A program made the position numbers and the translations under genes. From contig NZ_CP076103.1 of NCBI RefSeq assembly GCF_018732085.1, forward strand, positions 3,472,001 to 3,536,000: a DNA stretch of 64,000 bases, given 5' to 3'. Source of the DNA: Lysobacter capsici (GTDB lineage: Bacteria; Pseudomonadota; Gammaproteobacteria; Xanthomonadales; Xanthomonadaceae). Position 1 is the stretch's first letter; each line of letters opens with the position of its first letter. Positions 8,529 to 20,064 of the stretch are shown here, piece after piece. Below the pieces are notes generated by a model. The model was not told the origin of the DNA. It was given only the letters and a program-made list of their open reading frames with translations, and ran no database searches.

Positions 8529-9869
8529 TCAAACCACCGCGCGTACCGCCGCCGCAAGGCTGTCGAGAGTGTTCTGCATCAACGTCGCATCGTCGGCTTC
8601 GACGGTGACGCGGACCACGGGCTCAGTACCGGACGGGCGCAGGAACGCGCGGCCATGGCCGGCGACGGCCACTTCGGCTTGCTTCAACGCCTCTTTCACC
8701 GACGTCGCTTCGGTTGGTTTGGACGTCCCTTCGAAGCGCACGTTGACGGTCTTCTGCGGCACCCGGCTCAGTCCGTCCAGCGCCTGGCGCAGGGTCAGGC
8801 CGGTGCGGCCCAGCACTTCCAGCACCTGCAGCGCGCTGACGATGCCGTCGCCGGTGCTGGTGCGGTCCAGGCACAGCAGATGGCCGGAGGCTTCGCCGCC
8901 GAGGGTGCCGCCGTGCGCGATCAATTGCTGATGCACGTAGCGGTCGCCGACCTTGGCGCGCAGGAAACCGATGCCGCGTTGTTCGAACGCGCGCTCCAGG
9001 CCGTAATTGGTCATCAAGGTGCCGACCACCGGGCCCTGCAGGCGTCCGCTGCGCTGCCAGTCGGTCGCCAGCACGTACAGCAGATCGTCGCCGTCGCAGA
9101 TGCGGCCTTCGCCGTCGACGAACAGCACCCGGTCGCCGTCGCCGTCGAACGCGATGCCCAGGTCCGCGCCGGTGGCCTGCACGCGTTCGACCAGGGTCTG
9201 CGGATGGGTCGAGCCCACGCCGTCGTTGATGTTCAAGCCGTTGGGATCGATACCGATCGCATCCACGCGCGCGCCGAGTTCGCGCAGCACCAGCGGGCCG
9301 GTCTGGTAGGTCGCGCCATTGGCGCAATCCATCGCGATGCGCATGCCGCTGAGGTCGAAACCGCGCGGCACCGAGTTCTTGCACGCTTCCAGATAGCGGC
9401 CGATCGCGTCGCGCGTGCGCACGGCCTTGCCCAGGCGTTCGGAGTCGACGGTGCGGAACGGTTCTTCCAGCGCGGCCTCGATCGCCAGCTCGGTTTCGTC
9501 GTCGAGCTTTTCGCCCTCGGCCGAGAAGAACTTGATGCCGTTGTCGTAATGCGGATTGTGCGAAGCCGAGATCACGATGCCGCCGTCGGCGCGCAGCGAG
9601 CGGGTCAGGTGCGCGACCGCCGGGGTCGGCATCGGCCCCATCAACTGCACGTCCACGCCGGCGGCGACCAGGCCGGCTTCGAGCGCGGCCTCGAACATGT
9701 AGTTCGAGATGCGCGTGTCCTTGCCGATGATGACCATCGGGTTGCGCCAGCCGCGCCGGATCAGCGCGTGGCCGTACGCGTTGCCCAGGCGCAGGACGAA
9801 ATCGGCGGAAATCGCGCCTTCGCCCACGCGTCCGCGGATGCCGTCGGTACCAAAGTATTTGCGAGTCAT
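8529..9869 (-). CDS. glmM: Phosphoglucosamine mutase
   Basis: Cytoplasmic enzyme converting glucosamine-6-phosphate to glucosamine-1-phosphate for UDP-GlcNAc, peptidoglycan and LPS synthesis. It has 446 residues, as expected. Diagnostic motifs are the N-terminal KYFGTDGIRGRVG, the phosphoserine loop GIVISASHNPHYDNG with active S103, the metal-binding DGDGDR (AFDGDGDRVLFVD), the sugar-binding GGEASGH, and the C-terminal phosphate-binding RPSGTEPVVRV. The ATG at 9869 is used. It is the last gene of the minus-strand block; upstream lies a 288-bp gap and then accD. Confidence 0.97.
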   Translation of the reverse strand: MTRKYFGTDGIRGRVGEGAISADFVLRLGNAYGHALIRRGWRNPMVIIGKDTRISNYMFEAALEAGLVAAGVDVQLMGPMPTPAVAHLTRSLRADGGIVISASHNPHYDNGIKFFSAEGEKLDDETELAIEAALEEPFRTVDSERLGKAVRTRDAIGRYLEACKNSVPRGFDLSGMRIAMDCANGATYQTGPLVLRELGARVDAIGIDPNGLNINDGVGSTHPQTLVERVQATGADLGIAFDGDGDRVLFVDGEGRICDGDDLLYVLATDWQRSGRLQGPVVGTLMTNYGLERAFEQRGIGFLRAKVGDRYVHQQLIAHGGTLGGEASGHLLCLDRTSTGDGIVSALQVLEVLGRTGLTLRQALDGLSRVPQKTVNVRFEGTSKPTEATSVKEALKQAEVAVAGHGRAFLRPSGTEPVVRVTVEADDATLMQNTLDSLAAAVRAVV

Positions 9870-10157
9870 GTATTCGGTTCGGGAATGGGGAATCGGGAAT
9901 GGGGAATCAAAGCCAGGCGGCGCGGTACGGCGCAGTGCCGTCGGGGGATCGCCGCAACCCGAGTTTGCCGCATGCCGCGTGCGCTACGGTGCCGCGCAGC
10001 TGAACGAGGCCGCGTAGCGCCTCCGGGTTCACAGTTCCAACGCGGGAATGGGGAATCGGGAATGGGGAATCGAAAAAGCCAAAGCGCGCGCTGCGGCTTT
10101 GGCTTTGATTTTTCCGATTGCCCATTCCCCATTCCCGATTCCCGTCGAAGCGGCCGC
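9870..10157. repeat. GGGAATC/GGGAATG heptamer clusters between glmM and accD
   Basis: Clusters of the heptamers GGGAATC and GGGAATG occur at about 9880-9907 and 10046-10070, with an inverted cluster (CCCATTCCCCATTCCCGATT) at about 10120-10143. Similar heptamers recur at 18997-19085 and 25767-25795, and the long array at 63513-63720 uses the same units. No gene is seen in this gap. Confidence 0.7.
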
Positions 10158-11045
<888 letters not shown>

Positions 11046-11178
11046 GCGTTGGGGGTTTCCTATTCAAACGTGTTCAGGCGGTCCCGATGGTGCGGACCGG
11101 AGCGCCGCGAGCCATGCTCGCCGGCACGTGATGGGTTCAGTCTAACGCAGCCGGCCGCAGCGCCCGCCGCGCCCGCGT

Positions 11179-11991
11179 TCAGCCGGCGGCGCCGTCCAGG
11201 GCCTGGCGCAGCGGCGCGAGGAACGCGCCGGCCGCTTGCGCGGCGGCCGCGGCATCGGCGGTTTCGGCCAGCACCGCGACCAACGCGCTGCCGACCACCA
11301 CGCCGTCGGCCTCGCGCGCCATGGTCGCGGCGCTGGCGGCGTCCTTGATCCCGAAACCGGCCACCACCGGCACCTTGCTGCGCGCGCGGATGCGGTGCAG
11401 GCGGTCGTTGGCCGCGCCGGTGTCGAGCAGGTCGGCCGCGCCGGTCACGCCGGCGAAACTGACGTAGTACAGATAGCCCTGCGCGTCGTCGCACAGCAAG
11501 GCGATGCGTGCTTCGGTGGTGGTCGGCGAGGCCAGCAGGATCAGCGCCAGTCCGGCGGCGGCGAAGGCCGCGCGCAGTTCGGCGGCTTCTTCCGGCGGCA
11601 GGTCGACCAGCAGCACGCCGTCGACACCGGCGGCGACCGCGTCGTCGGCGAAGCGGGTCGAGCCGCGGATCTCGATCGGATTGAGATAGCCCATCAGCAC
11701 CACCGGCGTCTCGGCGTCGCGGCCGCGGAACTCGCGCACCGCGTCGAGCACCCAGCTCAAACCGGCGCCGCGCGCGATCGCGCGCTCGGAGCTGCGCTGG
11801 ATGGTCGGGCCGTCGGCCATCGGGTCGGAGAACGGCACCCCGAGTTCGATCACGTCGGCGCCGGCGGCGACCAGCGCGTGCATGACCGGCACGGTCGCCT
11901 CCAGCGACGGATCGCCGGCGGTGACGAACGGGATCAGGGCCTTGCGGCCGGCGGCGTGCAGTTGTTGGAACTTGGCGTCGATTCGATTCAT
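11179..11991 (-). CDS. trpA: Tryptophan synthase alpha subunit
   Basis: TrpA cleaves indole-3-glycerol phosphate to indole and glyceraldehyde-3-phosphate and channels indole to TrpB. The length of 270 residues is normal. The catalytic acids E49 and D60 are seen in DVIELGVPFSDPMADGP, and the phosphate-binding glycines in VVAGFGIKD and VVVGSALV. ATG 11991 (MNRIDAKF) is used. It lies 195 bp downstream of trpB, a gap filled with a CTCTCCCGC-type repeat rather than the tight coupling seen in enterobacteria. Confidence 0.96.
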   Translation of the reverse strand: MNRIDAKFQQLHAAGRKALIPFVTAGDPSLEATVPVMHALVAAGADVIELGVPFSDPMADGPTIQRSSERAIARGAGLSWVLDAVREFRGRDAETPVVLMGYLNPIEIRGSTRFADDAVAAGVDGVLLVDLPPEEAAELRAAFAAAGLALILLASPTTTEARIALLCDDAQGYLYYVSFAGVTGAADLLDTGAANDRLHRIRARSKVPVVAGFGIKDAASAATMAREADGVVVGSALVAVLAETADAAAAAQAAGAFLAPLRQALDGAAG

Positions 11992-12013
11992 GCGTTGGTC
12001 AAAGCTTCTGCTT

Positions 12014-12175
12014 TAAGCCCCTCTCCCGCGTGCGGGAGAGGGGTTGGGGTGAGGGACCGGCGGCGGGCGTGGAGTTCGAGAATTCGAACATTGGAGCAAC
12101 AATGCCGTGCGTATATCGCAGCTGCGTTGCCCTCATCTGCCCTGCGGGCATCTTCTCCCGCGAGCGGGAGAAGAA
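12014..12175. repeat. CTCTCCCGC...GCGGGAGAG repeat pair between trpB and trpA
   Basis: Two hairpin units lie in the trpB-trpA gap: CCCCTCTCCCGCGTGCGGGAGAGGGG near 12018-12043, and CTTCTCCCGCGAGCGGGAGAAG near 12151-12172. The same family is present at 21391-21430, 21499-21540 and 41342-41402. Sitting inside a polycistronic mRNA, they could modulate the trpB:trpA ratio. Confidence 0.75.
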
Positions 12176-12186
12176 AAATCCGACGA

Positions 12187-13413
<1,227 letters not shown>

Positions 13414-13639
13414 CGGCTGGCGTTCGTTCGGCAGACGCCACGCGGCGCGCGGCGGAAGCGCCAGTTTAGGGCATCGCGGCGGTGACCGTACGCATCCGGG
13501 CGTGTCGGAATGGGCTGCGTGGTTGGGTTGTGATCGGGTGGGCAGGCGCGAATTCCTACCCACGCCCCTCTTTCAAATCGGGAACGTATCCGGAAAGACA
13601 GCGCGGCTGGCCCACCGTGGCGGTCCGCGAACCCCATCG

Positions 13640-13785
13640 CCCACTTTGGAAAAGGGGGCGAGCGCCCGGCGTCGATATGTTTCGAGGCGAACAATCGGGG
13701 CGCGGGGGATTCGCTTTGATTCGCACGACCCGGCGCACTCGAGGGTAAAAGCGAATCCCCCTTCCCCCTTTTGCAAAGGGGGAAA
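13640..13785. repeat. Single copy of the CCCACTTTG interspersed repeat between trpF and trpB
   Basis: It starts CCCACTTTGGAAAAGGGGGC, carries GGGCGAGCGCCCGGCG and GCGGGGGATTCGCTTT, and closes with AAAAGCGAATCCCCC and a CCCCCTTTTGCAAAGGGGG end. It is one unit of the family triplicated at 7999-8520 and splits the trp genes. Confidence 0.85.
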
Positions 13786-13814
13786 AGCACCGCGACGAGA
13801 CTGTGCAACTTCGA

Positions 13815-14477
13815 TCAATCGACGTGGCAATCGGCCTTGCGCACTTGTTCGACGAAGTGACGCATCTTGTCGCCGTCCTTCAAGCCCGGCGCGCTCTCGA
13901 TGCCGCTGGACACGTCCACGCCCCAGGGCAAGGTCGCCAGGATCGCTTCGAACACGTTGTCCGGGGTGATTCCGCCGGCCAGCACGAAGGGTTTCTGCAC
14001 GCCGACCGGGATGCGCTTCCAGTCGAAGGTCTTGCCGCTGCCGCCGCTGCCGCCGCGGGCATGGCTGTCGAACAGGAAGCCGGCCGCGCCCGGGTAGCGC
14101 ATGTGCAGCGCCGAGGGATGCTGATCGGCCAGTTCGCCGCCCATCGGGATCGCCTTGAGATACGGCACGCCGAAGCCGCGGCAGAACGCATCGTCCTCGT
14201 TGCCGTGAAACTGCAGCAGGCTCGGCCGGACCTGGCGCACGACTTCGCGCACCTCGTCGACCGGGTTGTCGCTGAACAAGGCCACCGCGTCGACCAGCGG
14301 CGCCAGCGCCTGGCGCATGGCGCGCGCCTCTTCGGGCGCGACCCGGCGCTTGCTGCCGGCGGCGAACACGAAGCCGATCGCGTCGGCGCCGAGCTCACAG
14401 GCCAGGCGCACATCGCCGGGACGGGTGAAACCACAGAATTTGATACGGGTGCGGAACAGGGTACGGGGCTGGCTCAA
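13815..14477 (-). CDS. trpF: Phosphoribosylanthranilate isomerase
   Basis: TrpF catalyses the Amadori rearrangement of phosphoribosylanthranilate in tryptophan synthesis. The (beta/alpha)8 protein has catalytic C15 in RTRIKFCGFTRPGD; LLQFHGNED and FVLAGGITPDNV provide core and phosphate-binding strands. The TTG at 14477 is chosen as start: it overlaps the truA TGA as TTGA (4 bp) and gives MSQPRTLFRTRIKFCG, 220 residues, matching family N-termini. A GTG at 14504 would add nine residues and overlap truA by 31 bp, so it is a possible alternative. Translational coupling to truA is likely. Confidence 0.92.
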   Translation of the reverse strand: MSQPRTLFRTRIKFCGFTRPGDVRLACELGADAIGFVFAAGSKRRVAPEEARAMRQALAPLVDAVALFSDNPVDEVREVVRQVRPSLLQFHGNEDDAFCRGFGVPYLKAIPMGGELADQHPSALHMRYPGAAGFLFDSHARGGSGGSGKTFDWKRIPVGVQKPFVLAGGITPDNVFEAILATLPWGVDVSSGIESAPGLKDGDKMRHFVEQVRKADCHVD

Positions 14478-15316
14478 AGGGTGACCTCGGCAGGCAACTG
14501 ACACTCGACGGGGTAGCGCGGCCCGACGAACACCAAGCCCGACGAGGGCGCCGTCGGGCCGGCGACCGTGCGGTCGCGACCGGCCAGCAACTCGGCGATC
14601 CAGGTCTCAGGTTGTTCGCCGCGGCCGACCAGCAGCAAGCTTCCAACAATGTTGCGCACCATATGGTGAAGAAAGGCATTCGCCTGGACTTCCATTTCTA
14701 CGACGTCGCCGTCCCGGCGGATGCGGATGTACTGCAGGTCGCGGCGCGCATGCGGTGCCTGGCAATGCACGGTGCGGAACGCGGAGAAGTCGTGTTCGCC
14801 CAGCAGGGCCTGGGCGGCGCGGTCCATGGCGTCGGCGTCGAGCGCACGCCGCTCCCAGGTCAGGTACTGGCGCTGCAGCGCCGGCCGGACCGGCCGGTTG
14901 AGGATGCGGTAGCGGTAGCGGCGCGCGCGCGCCGAGAAGCGCGCATGGAACCCGGGCGCGGCCGGCACGCACCAGCGCACGCACACCGACGGCGGCAGGC
15001 GCGAGGTGGTGCCCAGCACCCAGCCGCGCGGCTCGCGTTCGACCGGGCTGTCGAAATGCACGACCTGGCAGGCCGCGTGGACCCCCGAATCGGTGCGTCC
15101 GGCGCAGGTCACCTCGATCGGCGTGCCGGCGACGAAGCTCAGCGCCTGCTCCAGGGTGGTCTGCACGGTCGCTTCGCCGCGCAGGTCCGGCTCGCCGGGA
15201 CGCACCAGGCGCTGCCAGCCGGAGTATTCGCTGCCGTCGTATTCCACGCCCAGGGCGTAGCGCCGCACCGGTGCGGCGCCGTCGCTGATCGGAGACTGCT
15301 GTTGCTCTACCGCCAT
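14474..15316 (-). CDS. truA: tRNA pseudouridine(38-40) synthase
   Basis: TruA converts U38-U40 of the tRNA anticodon arm to pseudouridine. The 280-residue protein has the catalytic D76 in CAGRTDSGVHA, and late motifs FLHHMVRNIVGSLLLVGRG typical of TruA. The N-terminal region to about residue 17 is variable. ATG 15316 is used. It is placed between fimV and trpF on the same strand and overlaps trpF by 4 bp, the conserved fimV-truA-trpF order of Xanthomonadaceae and Pseudomonadaceae. Confidence 0.95.
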   Translation of the reverse strand: MAVEQQQSPISDGAAPVRRYALGVEYDGSEYSGWQRLVRPGEPDLRGEATVQTTLEQALSFVAGTPIEVTCAGRTDSGVHAACQVVHFDSPVEREPRGWVLGTTSRLPPSVCVRWCVPAAPGFHARFSARARRYRYRILNRPVRPALQRQYLTWERRALDADAMDRAAQALLGEHDFSAFRTVHCQAPHARRDLQYIRIRRDGDVVEMEVQANAFLHHMVRNIVGSLLLVGRGEQPETWIAELLAGRDRTVAGPTAPSSGLVFVGPRYPVECQLPAEVTL

Positions 15317-15353
15317 CGGTCGTTGCCCTGCCCGCTCGCCGCGCTGGCGCGCT

Positions 15354-17423
15354 TCAGCTGGACGCCTCGATTTCGCGCAGCAGGCGCGCGGCCTGCTGGC
15401 GGGCGGCGTGATCGCCGTTGATCAGCACTTCGCCGAGCAACTGGCGGGCGCTGCTTTGATCGCCCAGGTCGAGGTAGGCGCGGGCGAGTTCGATCCGCTC
15501 CTGGCCGGGGTTGGCCGGGGCCGGACTGGCCGGGGCCTGATTGGCTTGAGCCGCCGCGGCGACGGCCGCCGCGGGCGCAAGCGCCGGTTCGACCCGCGCC
15601 GGGGCCGCGCCGCTGCGCGACGCGCTGGTACCGACTTCGCTGGAATGCCAGGTCGGCACCTTGGTTTTGTTTTGCGGCTCGGCCTTCGGCGCGGTCCAGA
15701 ACGGCGCGCTGGCCGGTTCTTCGGCGGCCGCCGCGGCAACGGCCGGGACCGGTTCGACTGGTTCGTTCGGCCTGGCCGGGCTGTCGGCCGCGGATTCGCC
15801 GAGCAATTGCGCGACCGGATCGACCAGCGGCGCGGCCGGCTCGGTGCGGCGGCGCAGCGAATCGACCGGATCGGCCAGCGGCCCGGAGCGCTCGCTCGCC
15901 GCGTCGGAAACCGGCAACGGCGCGCGGAACGCCGGCTTCTTCGGTTCGCGCCGGCTCATCGCCCAGCCGCCGAGCAGCAACGCCAGCACGCCCAGGCCGC
16001 CGAAGATCCACGGCAGCGGCGAACCGCCGTCGTTGCGCGCCTGCTGTTCGGCCAGGCGCTGCTGGCTCGCGGCCAGCTCGCTGTCCTTCATCGCGATCAG
16101 CTTCTGCTGCTTGCTCTGCAACTGCTCCAGGTCGGCGACCTTGCTCTTGAGTTCGGCCAGTTCCTGCTCGCGCGCGGCGAGGGTCTCGGTGGTCTGTTGG
16201 GTGTCCTGACGGACCATGTCGCCCTCGCCTCCGGCGCTGATGCCGGATTGTGCCCCGGCCTGGGTCGCGCGGCTGGCGCCCGGCGGAACGATTTCCAAAC
16301 GTGCATCGTCGCTGCGCGCCTTGCCGGCGGCGGTGGCCGCGGGGGCGACCGGCGCCTTGGCGACTGCGTCCGACTCCAGGCTGATCGGCTGCGGCACCGG
16401 CGCACTGGCCACGCCCTGGCGCCACTGCTGCACCTGGACCCGCACCAACTCGCTGGCTTCGCGCGGATCGAGCGTGGCCAATTGGTTGGTCGGCGGCAGG
16501 CGCAGCACCGCGCCCTGCTTGAGCCGGTTGATGTTGTTGCCGATGAACGCCTCGGGGTTGGCCCGCAGCAAGGCGATCATGGTCTGGTTGAGCGTATGCG
16601 GCCCGCTCAGGCCGGCGGCGATGCCCGACAGGGTCTGCCCGCCCTGCACGGTGATGTCGCCTTCGGCGGCGAGCTTCGGCGCGGCCGCGGCCGGGCGCGG
16701 CTCGCGCGGCTCGCGCGGCTCGCGCGCAATCTTGCCGGCGTTGGGACGCTGCGGCGACTGCTGCGCCGGCGCAGCGGGAACCGGGTCGGCCGCGATCGCG
16801 ATCGGTTCGGCCGGCAGCGGCTGCGCCTGCGGGTCGCCCGGCGCGATCACGCTGCCGGGGTCGTAGCGGTCGAGCTGGTTTTCCACCGCCAGCGGATCGG
16901 TCGCCTGCGGCTGCGCGCCGAACGGCAGCGGCGCTTCCAGCGGACGTTCGATGGTGTTGGGGTTGGCGCCGGTCGCGGCCTGGATCGGCGGCTGCATCGG
17001 CGCGGACACCGTGCGCGGCGCGTCGATCAGCGCCGAGTACTCGCGGGTCAGGCGGCCCTGGCCCCAATCGACTTCGATCAGGAAGGTCAGCGCCGGCTGG
17101 TTGACCGGCTGGGTGCTGGTGACGCGGATCACCGGCTTGCCGGCGGCGTCCAGCGCCAGGGTGAAGCGCAGGTCGGTGACGATGCCCTGCGGCGCGTCCA
17201 GGCCGATGCGGCGGAAGGTTTCCGGCGAAGCCAGGCCGGCGCGCAGCTGCGCCAGTTCGTCCGGGCCGCTGGAGATCACCGGGATTTCCGCCAGCAAGGG
17301 TTGGCCGGCGCGCGACTTCACCTCGATCTGGCCCAGACCCAGCGCACAGGCCGCCCCGCTGGCCAGAGCCAGCGCCAGAGCCAAGGCGGTGCGTGCGAAA
17401 CCTGATCTCACGGACGATCCCAT
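15354..17423 (-). CDS. fimV: FimV/HubP-family polar landmark protein
   Basis: FimV-like proteins are inner-membrane peptidoglycan-binding polar hubs needed for type IV pilus assembly and twitching. This 689-residue version has a signal peptide (to about residue 27, ACA), a FimV N-terminal domain (about 28-140, GLGQIEVKSRAGQPLLAEI), a LysM-like motif near 250-320 (VQGGQTLSGIAAGL, NPEAFIGNNINRLKQGAVL), a coiled coil (about 410-470, rich in E/Q/K), a single membrane segment (PLPWIFGGLGVLALLLGGWAM) and an acidic, Ala/Pro-rich cytoplasmic part. It ends with a TPR-like C-terminal cap (LARAYLDLGDQSSARQLLGEV). It is shorter than the about 900-residue Pseudomonas FimV. Start ATG 17423. Confidence 0.9.
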   Translation of the reverse strand: MGSSVRSGFARTALALALALASGAACALGLGQIEVKSRAGQPLLAEIPVISSGPDELAQLRAGLASPETFRRIGLDAPQGIVTDLRFTLALDAAGKPVIRVTSTQPVNQPALTFLIEVDWGQGRLTREYSALIDAPRTVSAPMQPPIQAATGANPNTIERPLEAPLPFGAQPQATDPLAVENQLDRYDPGSVIAPGDPQAQPLPAEPIAIAADPVPAAPAQQSPQRPNAGKIAREPREPREPRPAAAAPKLAAEGDITVQGGQTLSGIAAGLSGPHTLNQTMIALLRANPEAFIGNNINRLKQGAVLRLPPTNQLATLDPREASELVRVQVQQWRQGVASAPVPQPISLESDAVAKAPVAPAATAAGKARSDDARLEIVPPGASRATQAGAQSGISAGGEGDMVRQDTQQTTETLAAREQELAELKSKVADLEQLQSKQQKLIAMKDSELAASQQRLAEQQARNDGGSPLPWIFGGLGVLALLLGGWAMSRREPKKPAFRAPLPVSDAASERSGPLADPVDSLRRRTEPAAPLVDPVAQLLGESAADSPARPNEPVEPVPAVAAAAAEEPASAPFWTAPKAEPQNKTKVPTWHSSEVGTSASRSGAAPARVEPALAPAAAVAAAAQANQAPASPAPANPGQERIELARAYLDLGDQSSARQLLGEVLINGDHAARQQAARLLREIEASS

Positions 17424-17592
17424 TACCCAAAGTCAGGCGGCGACTCTAGCGGTCAGCGGGCGTCATGCGCAACGCGGAGTGAAGATTTCGTTGCGCACGC
17501 GGGGCGATCCGGGTGTCGGACGGCGGGTTGGTTGCTTGCGATCACGCTATCGCGCCGCGGCGAACCTACCGGCGGCGGCGAAGCATCGAGGT

Positions 17593-17704
17593 CTTTTGTG
17601 GGAGGGGCTTCAGCCCCGACGCTTTTCGATCAGCGCTCAGCGCTCAGTGCAGTTTCACCGCGGCTGATAAAAGAGCGTCGGGGCTGAAGCCCCTCCCACA
17701 AAAG
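17593..17704. repeat. Inverted pair of the GGGAGGGGCTTCAGCCCC repeat
   Basis: Arm CTTTTGTGGGAGGGGCTTCA at 17593 and its inverted partner ending CCCCTCCCACAAAAG at 17704 flank about 50 bases. Apart from the spacer it is nearly identical to 1939-2039, which shows a dispersed family. Confidence 0.85.
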
Positions 17705-17844
17705 ACTCGCGCGCTCGTCCGGTTGTTGCCTGAGCGCGGCGGGCATTCACCCTTTCCATGAGCACCGCATCTTTGGCCACCAACGTCTCGGCCACTACAT
17801 AAGGCCGACCTCATAAGGTCGACCTCTAACCACCGGCCACCAAC

Positions 17845-17872
17845 AAGATCGGGCCCCGCAGGGCCCGATCTT
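17845..17872 (-). terminator. Hairpin downstream of asd
   Basis: AAGATCGGGCCC, loop CGCA, GGGCCCGATCTT: a perfect 12-bp stem 40 bases after the asd stop codon on the minus strand. It is a likely rho-independent-type terminator, though the U-tract is weak. Confidence 0.65.
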
Positions 17873-17912
17873 CAATGGCTACCGCCAGCCCCGCGGGGAC
17901 CAAGCCCGGCGA

Positions 17913-18935
17913 TCAGCGCTCGTTCCAGACCAACTCGGCCAGTTGCACGGCATTGGTCGCCGCGCCCTTGCGGATGTTGTCGGACACCACCCACAGCGAC
18001 AGCCCGCGCGGGTGCGAGATGTCCTCGCGGATGCGGCCGACGAACACCGGGTCCTGCCCGGAGGCATGGGTGACCGGGGTCGGGTAGCCGCCGTTGACCG
18101 GCTCGTCGACCACCACCACGCCCGGCGCCTTTTCCAGCAGCGCGCGCGCATCGGCCGCCGAGAGCTTGTCGCGGGTTTCGATATGCACCGCCTCGGAATG
18201 GCCGTAGAACACCGGCACCCGCACCACGGTCGCGTTGACCCCGATGCTGTCGTCGCCGAGGATCTTGCGGGTCTCCCAGACCAGCTTCATTTCCTCGGTG
18301 GTGTAGCCGTTGTCGGTGAAATCGCCGCCGTGCGGGATCACGTTGAAGGCGATCTGCACCGGATACACCTGCGGATCGATCTGCTGGAAGCTCAGCAGCG
18401 CGGCGGTCTGCTTGCCGAGTTCTTCCATCGCGCGCTTGCCGGTGCCCGACACCGACTGGTAGGTCGCCACGTTGATGCGCTCGATCTTGGCCTGGCGGTG
18501 GATCGGCGCCAGCGCGACCAGCATCTGCATGGTCGAGCAGTTCGGATTGGCGATGATCCCGCGCGGACGGTTGCGGGCCGCTTCGGGATTGACCTCGCTG
18601 ACCACCAGCGGCACGTCGTCGTCGTAGCGGAACGCCGAGGAGTTGTCGATCACCACCGCGCCGGCCGCGGCGAACTTGGGCGCGTACGCCTTCGACACCG
18701 AACCGCCGGCCGAAAACAGCGCGATGTCCACGCCGCTCGGATCGAACAACGCCAGATCCTCGACCACGATGGTTTTGCCCTCGTACTCGAGTTTCTCTCC
18801 CGCCGAGCGTTCGCTCGCCAACACATGCAGCTTGCCGATCGGAAATTTGCGCTCGGCCAGCACCTTGAGCATGGTTTCACCGACCGCGCCGGTAGCACCG
18901 ACCACGGCGACATTGCAGGACGTCTTGGCGTTCAT
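17913..18935 (-). CDS. asd: Aspartate-semialdehyde dehydrogenase
   Basis: Asd reduces aspartyl phosphate to aspartate semialdehyde, the branch point to lysine/diaminopimelate, threonine and methionine. The protein has 340 residues, with an N-terminal NADP-binding VAVVGATGAVGETML, catalytic C133 in IANPNCSTMQM, and RVPVFYGHSEAVH carrying the acid/base His. This is the shorter, Gram-positive/Pseudomonas-type Asd rather than the E. coli type. ATG 18935 (MNAKTSCNVAVVG) is chosen over the open extension to 19091. It is followed by a hairpin terminator. Confidence 0.96.
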   Translation of the reverse strand: MNAKTSCNVAVVGATGAVGETMLKVLAERKFPIGKLHVLASERSAGEKLEYEGKTIVVEDLALFDPSGVDIALFSAGGSVSKAYAPKFAAAGAVVIDNSSAFRYDDDVPLVVSEVNPEAARNRPRGIIANPNCSTMQMLVALAPIHRQAKIERINVATYQSVSGTGKRAMEELGKQTAALLSFQQIDPQVYPVQIAFNVIPHGGDFTDNGYTTEEMKLVWETRKILGDDSIGVNATVVRVPVFYGHSEAVHIETRDKLSAADARALLEKAPGVVVVDEPVNGGYPTPVTHASGQDPVFVGRIREDISHPRGLSLWVVSDNIRKGAATNAVQLAELVWNER

Positions 18936-19071
18936 CTGTTCTGAGTTACCTGACTTGTGGGGACCGCCGGACCCATTTCCGGCGGGTGTTGCTATGGAGC
19001 GGGAATCGGGAATCGGGAGTCGTAAAAGCGCTGCGTCACTTCGCGGCATTCCGTTTTCCAATCCCCAATCC

Positions 19072-20064
19072 CTAATCTCGAATCCCGGCATTCAACAGCG
19101 ACGGCGGCTTGCCGGCGTTCGGGCCATGGCCCAGCGCGGCGATAAGATTGTCGACCGCCAGACTCACCATCGCCCGGCGCGTGGCCAGACTGCCGCTGGC
19201 GATGTGCGGAGTCAGCACGACCCGTCGCTGTTCGAGCAGGCGCGGGTTGAGCCTGGGCTCGCCTTCGTAGACATCCAGTCCGGCCGCGGCCAGCCGCCCT
19301 TGTTCGAGCGCGTCGCACAGCGCGTTCTCGTCGATGATGCCGCCGCGCGCGATATTGGTCAGCGTCGCATGCGCCTGCATCTTCGCCAGCGCCGCGACAT
19401 CGATCAGATGATGCGACTGCGGCGAATACGGCAGCACCAGGATCAGGTGATCGGCGCGGGCCAGCAGTTCGTCGAAACTCACGTAGCCCGCGGCGCATTC
19501 GCGCTCGACCGCCTCGGGCAACCGGCTGCGGTTGTGATACAGCGTGCGCATGCCGAACCCGGCCGCGCGACGCGCGATCGCCTGGCCGATCCGGCCCATG
19601 CCGAGAATGCCCAGGGTCGCACCGTGCACGTCGCCGCCGAGCAGGCTGTCGAAACTCCAGCGCTGCCAGTGGCCCTCGCGCAGCCAGCGCTCGGCCTCGG
19701 AAATCCGCCGCGCGGCCGCCATCATCAGCGCCCAGCCGAAATCGGCGGTGGTCTCGGTCAACACGTCGGGCGTGTTGGTGGCGAGAATGCCGGCCGCGCT
19801 CAGCGCCGGCACGTCGAGATTGTTGTAGCCGACCCCGACGTTGGCGATCGCGCGCAGACGCGTGGCGCCGGCGATCTGCGCCGCGCCGATCGGATCGTTG
19901 AGGGTGACCAGCGCGCCGTCGGCCTCGCGCAGCGCGGCGGCGACGGCCTCGGGTGCGTGCTGGGTCACCGCGGTCGTCGCCGATACCTCGAAATACTCGT
20001 CCAGCCGCGCGATCACGTCGTCGAACAGCGGCTGCGAGACCCACACGCGCGGACGGTCAGTCAT
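19072..20064 (-). CDS. D-isomer-specific 2-hydroxyacid dehydrogenase
   Basis: NAD(P)-dependent 2-hydroxyacid dehydrogenase, close to glyoxylate/hydroxypyruvate reductases (330 residues). The dinucleotide fold is ILGMGRIGQAIARRA, and the catalytic triad positions appear as Arg in NIARGGIIDE, Glu in DVYEGEP and His in LTPHIASG. ATG 20064 (MTDRPRVWVSQPLFDD) overlaps the aroC stop by 8 bp, so it is cotranscribed with aroC. In other bacteria pdxB (erythronate-4-phosphate dehydrogenase) occupies a similar place near asd, but the length and N-terminal pattern fit a hydroxypyruvate-reductase-like enzyme better. Substrate is unassigned. Confidence 0.85.
   Translation of the reverse strand: MTDRPRVWVSQPLFDDVIARLDEYFEVSATTAVTQHAPEAVAAALREADGALVTLNDPIGAAQIAGATRLRAIANVGVGYNNLDVPALSAAGILATNTPDVLTETTADFGWALMMAAARRISEAERWLREGHWQRWSFDSLLGGDVHGATLGILGMGRIGQAIARRAAGFGMRTLYHNRSRLPEAVERECAAGYVSFDELLARADHLILVLPYSPQSHHLIDVAALAKMQAHATLTNIARGGIIDENALCDALEQGRLAAAGLDVYEGEPRLNPRLLEQRRVVLTPHIASGSLATRRAMVSLAVDNLIAALGHGPNAGKPPSLLNAGIRD

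Larger units (their letters stand above)
17424..17912. other. Intergenic region between asd and fimV
   Basis: No gene is seen. It contains the inverted GGGAGGGGCTTCAGCCCC repeat pair (17593-17704) and a terminator-like hairpin for asd (17845-17872). A short direct repeat, AAGGCCGACCTCAT and AAGGTCGACCTC, occurs near 17801-17826. Confidence 0.6.
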